Source: Burkholderia sp. TSV86 | Lineage (GTDB): Bacteria > Pseudomonadota > Gammaproteobacteria > Burkholderiales > Burkholderiaceae | Length of the DNA stretch: 37,134 bases | Direction of reading: 5' to 3' | Assembly: GCF_001522865.1 (NCBI RefSeq) | Contig: NZ_LOWB01000035.1 | Coordinates: 1-37,134, forward strand | Shown: positions 25,151 to 32,385 of the stretch, in pieces | Layout: each line of letters opens with the position of its first letter | Numbering within the stretch: the first letter of the stretch is position 1 | Position numbers and translations under genes: made by a program | Notes under the pieces: generated by a model | Told to the model about the DNA's origin: nothing | Database searches by the model: none | Seen by the model: only the letters and a program-made list of their open reading frames with translations

Positions 25151-26230
25151 TTGATTCAAGTCGAATGCGACGCCTATTTGACTGTGCGCGACAACGCGGG
25201 ACGCACGGCGAGCTTGTCGGACGTGGCGCCGTTGCTCGAACTCGTCGCCGCGACGGGCAGCATCGCGCAGGCAGCGCAAACGAAGGGCCTGTCGTACCGG
25301 CATGCATGGGGGCTGCTGCGCGCGCTGGAAGCTTGCGTGGGGGGCGCGCTGATCGAAACCGCGCGCGGCAAGGGCTCGACGCTGTCCGAATTGGGGCGCG
25401 CAGTGGTGGACGCGCAACACCTCGCGCGCAACCGGCTCGACGGCAATTTGCGCATGCTCGCGGCCGAGGTCGCGAGCGAGCTGAACCGCCGGCTCGCGCA
25501 GCGTGACGGCACCTTGCGTCTGCACGCTTCACACGGCTACGCGGTGGCCGCGCTGGTGACATCGCTCGTCGACGCTCAGGCGGCGATCGATATCAAATAT
25601 CGCGAGAGCGTCGAGGCCGTAAAGGCGCTCGCGCGCGGCGAGTGCGATCTGGCGGGATTTCATTTGCCGCTCGGCGCGTTTCGCGAGCCGTGCGCGCAGA
25701 TCTACCGCCCATGGCTCGACGATGCGCGCCACGTGCTGATTCATCTGACGAGACGCAAACAGGGGCTGTTCGTGCCGTGCAGCAATCCCAAGCGGGTTCG
25801 CGGCTTGGCGGATCTCGCGCGTGACGACATCCGCTTTGTCAACCGTCAGCCGGGCTCGGGCACGCGCATGCTGCTGGATCTCGCGCTTCGCGCGCTCGGT
25901 ATCGATCCCGGGCGGATCAACGGCTATGCATCGGCCGAACTGACTCATTCCGCGATCGCGGCGTTCGTCGCGAGCGCAATGGCCGACCTGGGCTTCGGGG
26001 TCGAGCCGGCCGCCCGTCATTTCGGGCTCGATTTCATTCCGGTTGTCGATGAGGACTACTACTTCGCATGCGAGCGGGCGCGGCTCGACGAACGGCCGCT
26101 CGCACGCGTCATGGAGTTGCTGCGCGATGTGCGCTACCACGAACAGGTCGCGCGCCTCGACGGCTATGATCCCGCCGCGTGCGGTACGCTGACGAGCGTC
26201 ACGGCGGGGCTTGCCGGCATCGATCAGTGA
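25151..26230 (+). CDS. ModE-like HTH regulator with periplasmic-binding-protein-type sensor domain (FdsR-like)
   Basis: A 359-residue protein. The N-terminal winged helix (about 15-95; LVAATGSIAQAAQTKGLSYR then HAWGLLRALE) is ModE/LysR-like. The C-terminal part (about 115-350; LAGFHLPLGAF, FVNRQPGSGTRMLLDLAL, GLDFIPVVDEDYYFAC) is a molybdate/substrate-binding-protein fold. Divergent placement next to fdsGBAD suggests it controls formate dehydrogenase in response to formate, molybdate or a cofactor. The start is a TTG at 25151 with a weak ribosome site (GGGG) overlapping a GTGCAT copy, which would favour low, autoregulated expression. Confidence 0.82.
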   Translation: MIQVECDAYLTVRDNAGRTASLSDVAPLLELVAATGSIAQAAQTKGLSYRHAWGLLRALEACVGGALIETARGKGSTLSELGRAVVDAQHLARNRLDGNLRMLAAEVASELNRRLAQRDGTLRLHASHGYAVAALVTSLVDAQAAIDIKYRESVEAVKALARGECDLAGFHLPLGAFREPCAQIYRPWLDDARHVLIHLTRRKQGLFVPCSNPKRVRGLADLARDDIRFVNRQPGSGTRMLLDLALRALGIDPGRINGYASAELTHSAIAAFVASAMADLGFGVEPAARHFGLDFIPVVDEDYYFACERARLDERPLARVMELLRDVRYHEQVARLDGYDPAACGTLTSVTAGLAGIDQ

Positions 26231-26231
26231 G

Positions 26232-26252
26232 GCGGCCGTCACGCACGGCCGC
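26232..26252 (+). terminator. Hairpin after regulator gene
   Basis: GCGGCCGT / ACGGCCGC form an 8-bp perfect stem with a 5-base loop right after the stop at 26230, in a convergent gap. There is no U-tract, so termination activity is uncertain. Confidence 0.45.
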
Positions 26253-26384
26253 ACCGGGCGGGACGAAATTGCGGCACGGCCTTGCGTGCGGATCGCCTCC
26301 GCGAGTTGCCGAACGCAGCGTAGCTTCGGCAGCCACGGCGAGGGTTGATCTCTTCAGCGCTTTGTTGCTCAGCTATCCGAAGCG

Positions 26385-26948
26385 TTACTGGGGCGTATCG
26401 CCATTGTCAAACGTCCGCGCGACAAAGTCGAATACCGAGCGCAGCACTTCATTGCGATGCTCGGGCGTGGCCATTGCCCGCGCAATCAGCACCGCGCCGA
26501 CAGCCGCGCATCCGATCGTCCAAGCGGTGGCGTCGTCGTGCACTTCGTTGGCGATGGCGGCTTGATAGCGCAGGATCAGCTTTTCAAACGTTTTACGAGT
26601 CGCGATATCCGCCCTTGCCACTTCCGCGCCCAGCGACGGAACCGGGCAGCCCAGCTCGGGATGGTTGACGTTTGTCTTGCTCAGGTAGTTGCGTAGCGCG
26701 GCAAGCAGTTCGGCCTTGGGGCGGCCTTCGAACGCCGAAAGCACTTTCGACATTTCGTGCTCGATGATCGCGTGCAGGAACTCCGGCTTCGAGCGGAATT
26801 GCGTGTAGAACGCGCCCGTCGTCACGCCGGCTGCCGCAGTGAGCTTGTCCATGCCGGTGTTCGCAAAGCCGTTTTGTTTAGCGAGCGCCGCGCCTGCCTC
26901 GATGAGGCGCATCCGGCTCTCTTCCTTGTGTTTCGGTGAGTAGCGCAT
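26385..26948 (-). CDS. TetR/AcrR-family repressor
   Basis: A 187-residue regulator. The N-terminal HTH (about 10-55; RLIEAGAALAKQNGFANTGM, then AAAGVTTGAFYTQFRSKPEF) is followed by a helical ligand-binding domain. GCPVPSLGAEVARADI is typical of the group resembling TetR_C transcriptional regulators for aldehyde- or quinone-type inducers. A 31-bp palindrome at 27004-27034 lies between it and the divergent oxidoreductase pseudogene and is probably its operator. The ribosome site is weak. Confidence 0.92.
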   Translation of the reverse strand: MRYSPKHKEESRMRLIEAGAALAKQNGFANTGMDKLTAAAGVTTGAFYTQFRSKPEFLHAIIEHEMSKVLSAFEGRPKAELLAALRNYLSKTNVNHPELGCPVPSLGAEVARADIATRKTFEKLILRYQAAIANEVHDDATAWTIGCAAVGAVLIARAMATPEHRNEVLRSVFDFVARTFDNGDTPQ

Positions 26949-27003
26949 GGGCCGTTTCCCGTTGGTTAGAGACGCAATTCGATTGACTTCATCCGAAGTA
27001 TAG

Positions 27004-27034
27004 AATAGCGTCCGTTATCATAACGATCGCTATT
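27004..27034. promoter_or_regulatory. 31-bp near-perfect palindrome, likely TetR operator
   Basis: The outer arms are AATAGCG and CGCTATT; the inner core is CGTTATCATAACG, centred on 27019. Only the two bases between arms and core, and the centre base, break the symmetry. It lies 55 bases from each divergent start (26948 and 27090), as expected for an autoregulatory TetR operator. Confidence 0.75.
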
Positions 27035-27089
27035 TTATGCGTTCGAATGTCCCCCAATCGCCGCATGCGGCAGGCAGACGGAGTGTGTG

Positions 27090-28333
27090 ATGACAGTCGA
27101 AAAAACCGCTTGCATTCTTTGTTCACGCAATTGCGGCCTTGTCGTCGACGTCGAAGGCGGCAAGCTCGGCAAGATTCGCGGTGACGACGAGCATCCGGTC
27201 TCGAAGGGCTATCTGTGCCAGAAGGCCGCGCGGCTTGCCTACTACCAGGATCACGACGACCGCCTGACGCACCCGTTGCGGCGCGAGCCGGATGGCAGCT
27301 TCGTGCGCGTTACGTGGGACGAAGCGATCGACGATATCGCGCGCCGTCTGCTTGCGCTGCGCGCGCGGCACGGCGGGGATGCGTTCGCGCTGGTCGGCGG
27401 CGGCGGGCAGGGCAATCATGTCGGCGGCGCATATAGCCGGCAATTGCTGGCGGCCATGCGCAGCCGCTATGCGTACAACTCGCTTGCGCAGGAGAAAACC
27501 GGCGATTTCTGGCTCAACGGCCGTTTATTCGGACACCAAGCCGCTCAAGCGCACCGCTCATCACCGGATGCACCCGATCGCCGGTATTTATCCGCCGAAT
27601 ATCCTGCCCGACGAGATCGAATCGGCGGGCGATCACCGCGTGCGGGCCGTGTTCGTCGATAGCGCGAATCCGCTTGTCACTTATGCGGATTCCGGCGCAT
27701 ACGAGCGGGCGTTCGCGAAGCTCGAATTGCTCGTCGTGGTCGACGTCGCGATGACGGAGACCGCGCGTCTTGCGCATTATGTGCTGCCCGCTGCGTCGCA
27801 ATTCGAAAAATGGGAGGCAACGGGTTTCAACCTCGAGTTTCCGGAAAATGCGTTTCACCTGCGGCATCCGCTCGTCGCGCCGCTCGGCAAAGCGCTGCCG
27901 GAGCCGGAAATCTACACGCGCCTGCTCGAGCGCATGGGCGAGATTCCGCGCCGCTTTCCGCTGCTCGCGCGTATTGCGCGGCTCGAGCCGCGAGCGTCCC
28001 GGCATCTTGCGTACATGGGCGCGCTCGGCGCCGCGCTCGCATTGAACAAAGGTTGGCGGCGGCATGCCGCGTCGGTCGTCTACCGGACGCTCGGCCGTGC
28101 GCTGCCGAACCAGGCCGCCGGCGTGGCGCCGCTGTTGCCGCTCGCGATCGCTTATGCGCAGCGGCATTACGCGGCGGTGCGCCGGGCCGATCGGCCCTGA
28201 GCTGAACCGCCTGACGTCGGGCGCGCATTGCGATCCGTTGTCGCGCACGCCGTATCACAAGTACGTGCCGGTCCGGCTGAGCAAGGGCATTGTCGAGACG
28301 CAGACGCGGGCCGAGGCGCTGACACAAGCGTAA
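27090..28333 (+). pseudogene. Molybdopterin oxidoreductase, broken by internal deletion and frameshifts
   Basis: The start (27090, ACGGAG upstream) encodes a [4Fe-4S] domain with C8-x2-C11-x3-C15 and C43 (CILCSRNCG; GYLCQKAARL), then normal family sequence up to about FWLNGRLFG near 27535. The reading frame then changes, and the sequence jumps to a late family segment (PLKRTAHHRMHPIAGIYPPN, then FVDSANPLVTYADS), so a couple of hundred residues of the catalytic core are missing. A second break near 28190 joins VRRAD to the last C-terminal residues ([11 protein letters not shown], ending at 28333) in another frame, removing most of the MGD-binding domain. The product cannot be functional. Confidence 0.88.
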
Positions 28334-28367
28334 TGCGGCGAGCTGTGTCGGGCGGCGCTTGCGAGGA

Positions 28368-28385
28368 CGGCCGCGTGAGCGGCCG
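28368..28385 (+). terminator. GC-rich hairpin after the pseudogene
   Basis: CGGCCGC-GTGA-GCGGCCG: a 7-bp stem with a GTGA tetraloop and no U-tract, 35 bases after the pseudogene's last stop. It may end its transcript before the ferredoxin gene. Confidence 0.4.
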
Positions 28386-28500
28386 GCTGGTTATGCGCGG
28401 GCCTTGCGAAGGATGCCGCCGCAAACGGTTGGGCATGCTTACCGGTGCGCCGCCATTACTCGGATTGATCGGGGTGATTTCGCTTTCAGGAGATTGCGCA

Positions 28501-28821
28501 ATGGCTTTTGTCGTGCTGGAACAATGCATTCGCTGTAAGCACACGGACTGTGTCGATGTTTGTCCAGTCGATTGTTTTCGCGAAGGACCGAATTTTCTGG
28601 TCATCGATTGCGCGCTTTGCGAACCGGAGTGTCCGGTCGATGCGATACGTTCCGAAGACGATGTGCCGGACGAGCAAAAATATTTCGTCACCCTTAACGT
28701 TGAATTGGCGAAGCATCCCCGCTGGACGCAAATCACCGCAAAAAAGCCGGCTTTCGTCGATCATGCGGACTGGGCTGGCGTGCAAGGCAAGCTCGCGCAA
28801 CTGGATCGAAACGGTGCGTGA
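28501..28821 (+). CDS. fdxA: FdxA-type ferredoxin with a missing cluster-ligand segment
   Basis: A 106-residue ferredoxin ([12 protein letters not shown]) of the Azotobacter FdI / seven-iron type, with an AGGAG ribosome site. N-terminal cysteines C9, C12, C17, C21 and C25 are present, then NFLVI is followed directly by [14 protein letters not shown]. Azotobacter FdI, from memory, has six more residues there (HPDECI), including Cys39, a [4Fe-4S] ligand. Here that 18-base stretch is absent in frame, so the usual CxxCxxCxxxCP motif has lost its first Cys. The gene precedes moaA and a ferredoxin reductase, suggesting electron delivery. The altered cluster could be defective or could use C25 instead. 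Confidence 0.87.
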   Translation: MAFVVLEQCIRCKHTDCVDVCPVDCFREGPNFLVIDCALCEPECPVDAIRSEDDVPDEQKYFVTLNVELAKHPRWTQITAKKPAFVDHADWAGVQGKLAQLDRNGA

Positions 28822-28918
28822 CGCTCGCGAGGCCGTTGTGCGGAGCGATGCGTGCGTTTCGGCCGGTGCGGAATCATTCACCATCCGAATTCATCGGATA
28901 ACGTAACGGAGATTGACA

Positions 28919-29911
28919 TTGGGACGCGTGCTGATCGATCGCTTTGGTCGGCAAATCACTTATGTCCGCTTGTCCGTGACGGATCGCTGCGATTTCCGTT
29001 GCGTGTATTGCATGCCGGAAAACATGCGGTTCGCGCCGAATCGCGAACTGCTGACGCTCGACGAACTGGCGGCCGTCGCCGAGGCATTCGTCGCGCTTGG
29101 CGTGCGTAAGATCCGAATCACCGGAGGCGAGCCTTTGGTTCGCTCTGGATTGACGCAATGGGTTGCGCGTCTGGCGAAGCTGCCTGATCTCGGCGAGCTT
29201 GCCTTGACGACCAACGGCGCCCGTCTCGTTCGATTCGCCGTGCCATTGAAGGCGGCCGGCCTGGATCGCATCAACATCAGTTTGGACTCCCTGCGGCCGG
29301 ATCGCTTCGGCGCGCTGACGCGTACTGGCCGCCTCGACGATGTGCTGGCCGGCATCGACGCAGTCAAAGCGGCGGGCTTTCGGCGCGTCAAGCTCAATAG
29401 CGTGATGCTTCGCGGTCGCAACGATGACGAAGTGCTGGATCTGCTGCGCTTTGCCCGAGCGATGCACGTGGATCTGACTTTCATCGAGGAAATGCCGTTG
29501 GGAGCGATCGATGAGCATGACCGGGCGCTCACGTTCATGTCCAGCGATGAGGTGCTCGCGCAGATTCGCCGCGAATATCCGCTGTTTCCCCTTGCCGTCT
29601 CATCCGGTGGCCCGGCGCGCTATTTTTTCATGGCGGACAGCCCCATTCGCGTTGGGGTGATATCCCCGCATAGCCGGAATTTCTGCGGCGATTGCAACCG
29701 GGTGCGTGTCACGGCAAACGGCCGTCTTCTGCTGTGTCTCGGCAATGAGCACAGCGTCGATCTGCGCGGCGTGCTGCGCGAGCATCCGGGCGATGTCGAA
29801 CGGCTGCATGACGCGATCGTCGCCGCGATGCGGATCAAGCCCGAGCGTCATCACTTCGATCTGAATGCGCCGCCGCAAATCGTCCGCTTCATGAACGCCA
29901 CTGGAGGATAG
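28919..29911 (+). CDS. moaA: GTP 3',8-cyclase (molybdenum cofactor biosynthesis, radical SAM)
   Basis: A 330-residue MoaA that converts GTP to 3',8-cyclo-GTP, the first step of molybdopterin synthesis. Radical SAM ligands are C24, C28 and C31 (TDRCDFRCVYCMPE); the second cluster lies in FCGDCNRVRVTANGRLLLCL; the essential C-terminal Gly-Gly is present (FMNATGG). The start is probably TTG at 28919, seven bases after GGAG at 28908-28911; another TTG at 28913 is too close to that site. It lies between ferredoxin and ferredoxin-NADP reductase genes, a natural reductant chain for a radical SAM enzyme. It may be an extra copy serving the formate dehydrogenase. Confidence 0.95.
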   Translation: MGRVLIDRFGRQITYVRLSVTDRCDFRCVYCMPENMRFAPNRELLTLDELAAVAEAFVALGVRKIRITGGEPLVRSGLTQWVARLAKLPDLGELALTTNGARLVRFAVPLKAAGLDRINISLDSLRPDRFGALTRTGRLDDVLAGIDAVKAAGFRRVKLNSVMLRGRNDDEVLDLLRFARAMHVDLTFIEEMPLGAIDEHDRALTFMSSDEVLAQIRREYPLFPLAVSSGGPARYFFMADSPIRVGVISPHSRNFCGDCNRVRVTANGRLLLCLGNEHSVDLRGVLREHPGDVERLHDAIVAAMRIKPERHHFDLNAPPQIVRFMNATGG

Positions 29912-29918
29912 GAAACGC

Positions 29919-30692
29919 ATGTCCGCGCACGCTTTAGAAACCGTACTGTCCGTTCATCATTGGAATGACACGTTATTCAGCTTCAAGACCACTCGCCATC
30001 CTGGATTTCGATTCAAGACGGGACAATTCGTGATGATCGGCCTTGAAGTCGACGGGAAACCCTTGATGCGCGCCTATAGCGTGGTTAGTGCGCCGTATGA
30101 GGATCATCTGGAGTTCTACAGTATCAAGGTGCCCGACGGCCCATTGACGTCCCGGTTGCAGCATCTGCGAACCGGGGACTCGTTGCTTGTCGGGCGCAAG
30201 TCGACAGGATCGCTGATCATCGACAACCTCAAGCCGGGCAAGCGCCTTTATTTGCTTTCGACCGGAACTGGCCTGGCGCCGTTCATGAGCGTGATTCGCG
30301 ATCCGGATTTCTACGAAGCCTTCGACAAAATCATTTTGACGCATGGCGTGCGCTGGACGAGCGAACTGGGCTACTTCGATCACATCACCGCCGAATTGCC
30401 CGAGCATGAATACTTCGGACAACTCGTGCGCGACAAGCTGCTCTACTATCCGACTGTCACGAGAGAAGCTTTCACGCGCCAGGGGCGGCTGACCGATCTG
30501 ATCGAATCGGGCAAGCTGTTCGATGAGATTGGCCTGCCGCCGCTGAATCCGCGCCATGACCGCGTGATGATTTGCGGAAGTCCGGGCATGATCACCGATC
30601 TCGTCGAGCTGTTGGATCGACGCAGATTCGTGGAAGGGACTAGCCATGCGCCGGGCGATTATGTGATCGAGCGGGCGTTCGTGGAGAAATGA
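29919..30692 (+). CDS. fpr: Ferredoxin-NADP(+) reductase
   Basis: A 257-residue bacterial FPR carrying FAD. It has the FAD motif R51-x-Y53-S54 (RAYSVVSAPY), the NADP-binding LLSTGTGLAPFMSV (about 113-125), ILTHGVRWTSELGY and CGSPGMITDL, and ends in AFVEK, as in subclass I bacterial enzymes. It transfers electrons between NADPH and ferredoxin. It starts seven bases after moaA and completes the fdxA-moaA-fpr group. Confidence 0.95.
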   Translation: MSAHALETVLSVHHWNDTLFSFKTTRHPGFRFKTGQFVMIGLEVDGKPLMRAYSVVSAPYEDHLEFYSIKVPDGPLTSRLQHLRTGDSLLVGRKSTGSLIIDNLKPGKRLYLLSTGTGLAPFMSVIRDPDFYEAFDKIILTHGVRWTSELGYFDHITAELPEHEYFGQLVRDKLLYYPTVTREAFTRQGRLTDLIESGKLFDEIGLPPLNPRHDRVMICGSPGMITDLVELLDRRRFVEGTSHAPGDYVIERAFVEK

Positions 30693-30825
30693 CGCGGTGT
30701 GATTTTCTTTCGAAAGGAACGCGGATAGATGAACCAGAGGGGAAATGCGAGCGGTTTCGATGGAGACAGATGATTCGGCACCGCTCGACATTCAATGGAT
30801 TGGAACGGCCATGACGCGTGCGTAA

Positions 30826-31137
30826 TTAGTATTTGATCATAATGGCATTATTGGTGAAGGTTATTTGTGAACAACGGTTGTTAACCGTTGCAACCACTAC
30901 TCCATTCATGATGATGGAATTGAGACTGATGGTGGCGGACGAAACTATGCCGGAGTCGTTGGTTAAGGTCAGGGCATTTCCATTTTGACTGATATATGCG
31001 GTTCTTCCTGGATATGTGCATCCAGTGCCACAAATATAAGCTCCGGCGACTACCGTATATCCTGCTTCGTTCACCAGACATTCGGCGCGAGCGGTGCCCA
31101 TTGCTGTAAGGCACAGTAAAAAAATCAGATTCTTCAT
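30826..31137 (-). CDS. Small secreted protein, unknown function
   Basis: A 103-residue protein with a clear signal peptide (MKNLIFLLCLTAMGTARA, cleavage likely before E). The mature part is beta-rich, low in charge, with four cysteines (CLVNEAG, CGTGC, RCSQITF) that could form two disulfides. I recognise no family. A strong AGGGGG ribosome site lies 8-13 bases upstream. An IS5-family element is inserted 20 bases upstream of the start, so its native promoter has been displaced. The leader ATATATAGGGGG resembles the one before the secreted protein at 36543. Confidence 0.75.
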   Translation of the reverse strand: MKNLIFLLCLTAMGTARAECLVNEAGYTVVAGAYICGTGCTYPGRTAYISQNGNALTLTNDSGIVSSATISLNSIIMNGVVVATVNNRCSQITFTNNAIMIKY

Positions 31138-31164
31138 GACAAGCCCCCTATATATTAAGAGTCG

Positions 31165-31677
31165 CTAACACAAGTCATCCACGAATCGCGAGCAGATAAC
31201 GGCAGCGGCCAGGGAGAGCAACGCGAGATGAATGTCGAGCCGGCGTTCGAAGCGAATGCGCAGCTTGCCGAAACCGGCAAACCAAGCATGGGTGCGTTCG
31301 ACAACCCAACGATGCCGTCCGAGCCGCTCCTTGCTTTCCACCCCGCGACGCGAAATACGTGCCGTGATGCCGCGTTGCCTCAGATACTGCCGACAGCGAG
31401 CAAAGTCGTAGCCCTTGTCCGCGTGCAGTTTGCCGGGGCGTTTGCGCGGTTGAACTGTCAGGCCCGGCACCGGCGGGATAGCATCAATCGTCTGCTCGAA
31501 GGCGACCGAATCATGCCGGTTGGCACCCGTGACCGTGATGGCCAGAGGCACGCCGCGCGCATCTACAATGAGGTGTCGTTTCGATCCGAGCTTGCCCCGG
31601 TCCGTCGGGTTGGGGGCGGTTTCCGGGCCCCCCGGGGGCTGGAAACGCTGGCGCCATCGATGCTCGCCCGTTCCCAA
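31165..31677 (-). CDS. IS5-family transposase, second frame (orfB, DDE domain)
   Basis: Contains the remaining catalytic residues: Asp in HADKGYD and Glu in RHRWVVERTHAW, with the usual LGSKRHLIVDARGVP start. It is probably expressed as a frameshift fusion with orfA rather than from its own start. The frame is intact to the stop. Confidence 0.88.
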   Translation of the reverse strand: MGTGEHRWRQRFQPPGGPETAPNPTDRGKLGSKRHLIVDARGVPLAITVTGANRHDSVAFEQTIDAIPPVPGLTVQPRKRPGKLHADKGYDFARCRQYLRQRGITARISRRGVESKERLGRHRWVVERTHAWFAGFGKLRIRFERRLDIHLALLSLAAAVICSRFVDDLC

Positions 31678-31970
31678 TCAATCTGGTCATGCTCACGCAA
31701 CCGGCGCAACATCGCCAGATGCAGCTTGCCCCACACGCCTGCCGCTTGCCAATCCCTCAGTTTTCGCCAGCAGGTCATGCCGCTGCCGAAGCCCAGTGCC
31801 TGCGGCAGGTCTTCCCAGGGAATGCCGGTCTGGAGAACGTACAGAATTCCGTTCAATGCCGCCCGGTCGTCTACCGTACGACGCCGACCGCCCTTGGGCG
31901 AGGGCGTGAAAACTGGAATCAACGGTTCCAGTGCCGCCGATAACTCGTTGCTGATTTTGTGTCTTGCCAT
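31563..31970 (-). CDS. IS5-family transposase, first frame (orfA)
   Basis: A 135-residue N-terminal part (MARHKISNELSAALEPLIPV) with the DUF4096-like domain (RTVDDRAALNGILYVLQTGI) and the first catalytic Asp in SIDGASV. An upstream in-frame ATG at 32006 overlaps the element end and is less likely. A slip at the C6/G6 run near 31627-31642 would join it to orfB, as in other IS427-group elements. Confidence 0.88.
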   Translation of the reverse strand: MARHKISNELSAALEPLIPVFTPSPKGGRRRTVDDRAALNGILYVLQTGIPWEDLPQALGFGSGMTCWRKLRDWQAAGVWGKLHLAMLRRLREHDQIDWERASIDGASVSSPRGARKPPPTRRTGASSDRNDTSL

Positions 31971-32068
31971 TCCGCAAGCATATGGCCTTGGAGATCGGGC
32001 GTCCATGTGGTGTTAGCGACTCTTATTATAAACATTGTTTCGTCCCTCATAAGCTGATACAGCCAATT

Positions 32069-32088
32069 GAAGAGCAATGTTGCTTCTT
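32069..32088. promoter_or_regulatory. Imperfect inverted repeat in the peptide leader
   Basis: AAGAGCAA and TTGCTTCTT around a TG centre make a hairpin or operator with one bulged base, 25 bases before the peptide start. The only native promoter space left by the IS is 32024-32112; no strong -35/-10 pair was seen. Confidence 0.35.
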
Positions 32089-32112
32089 TAGTGGCATTTT
32101 TTTGGAGGAATC

Positions 32113-32235
32113 ATGAACGAGCAAGTCAAAATCGTTGAAGAAGATGCAAAACTGCTTGAAGCCGAGCAAATTTCGGAAGAAGAAGTGACGTTCTCGCTCA
32201 GCCAGATTCTGTCGAACAAGGAATGGCAGGAGTAA
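32113..32235 (+). CDS. Candidate RiPP precursor peptide (40 aa, Cys-free)
   Basis: A 40-residue peptide with a strong GGAGGA ribosome site eight bases upstream. It has an acidic leader-like half (MNEQVKIVEEDAKLLEAEQ, then ISEEEVTF) and a short C-terminal part, SLSQILSNKEWQE. There is no Cys, Tyr, Gly or Pro; the distinctive residues are Trp38 and the terminal Gln-Glu. It heads the operon containing E1, sulfur carrier, 2OG oxygenase and MNIO genes, so it is the likely substrate. Two hairpins follow it, which would give more peptide than enzyme, as in many RiPP operons. That it is modified at all is inference from context. Confidence 0.75.
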   Translation: MNEQVKIVEEDAKLLEAEQISEEEVTFSLSQILSNKEWQE

Positions 32236-32236
32236 G

Positions 32237-32256
32237 CACCCTCGTTTTTTAGGGTG
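32237..32256 (+). terminator. Hairpin 1 after precursor gene
   Basis: CACCCT / AGGGTG, a 6-bp stem with a U-rich 8-base loop, directly after the peptide stop. It immediately abuts the larger hairpin at 32257. Confidence 0.5.
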
Positions 32257-32287
32257 AATGCAGCCATATCCCGGGAATGGCTGCATT
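32257..32287 (+). terminator. Hairpin 2, 11-bp stem, between precursor and biosynthetic genes
   Basis: AATGCAGCCAT / ATGGCTGCATT form an 11-bp perfect stem with a 9-base loop, then TTCATCCATTTT. It resembles an intrinsic terminator with partial read-through and could also protect the short precursor mRNA from 3' decay. Confidence 0.7.
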
Positions 32288-32385
32288 TTCATCCATTTTA
32301 TGTTCTTTGATTTTATAAATTCCGCAAGGCGAGCACGACAAATTACCAGTTCGCCTTTGAATTCAACCATTGCAAATATATAAAG

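Larger units (their letters stand above)
31158..32023 (-). mobile_element. Complete IS5-family (IS427-group-like) insertion sequence
   Basis: An 866-base element with perfect 14-base terminal inverted repeats (AGAGTCGCTAACAC) flanked by TA on both sides, the usual target duplication. It carries one transposase in two overlapping frames. It lies in the intergenic region between the secreted-protein gene and the peptide operon, 89 bases upstream of the peptide start. Its intact ends and frames suggest a recent insertion. Confidence 0.92.

Noticed and set aside
32047..32370. 107-codon minus-strand open frame over the peptide gene
   Set aside because: It is antisense to the peptide and hairpins, with no ribosome site; the plus-strand peptide has a strong one and operon context.
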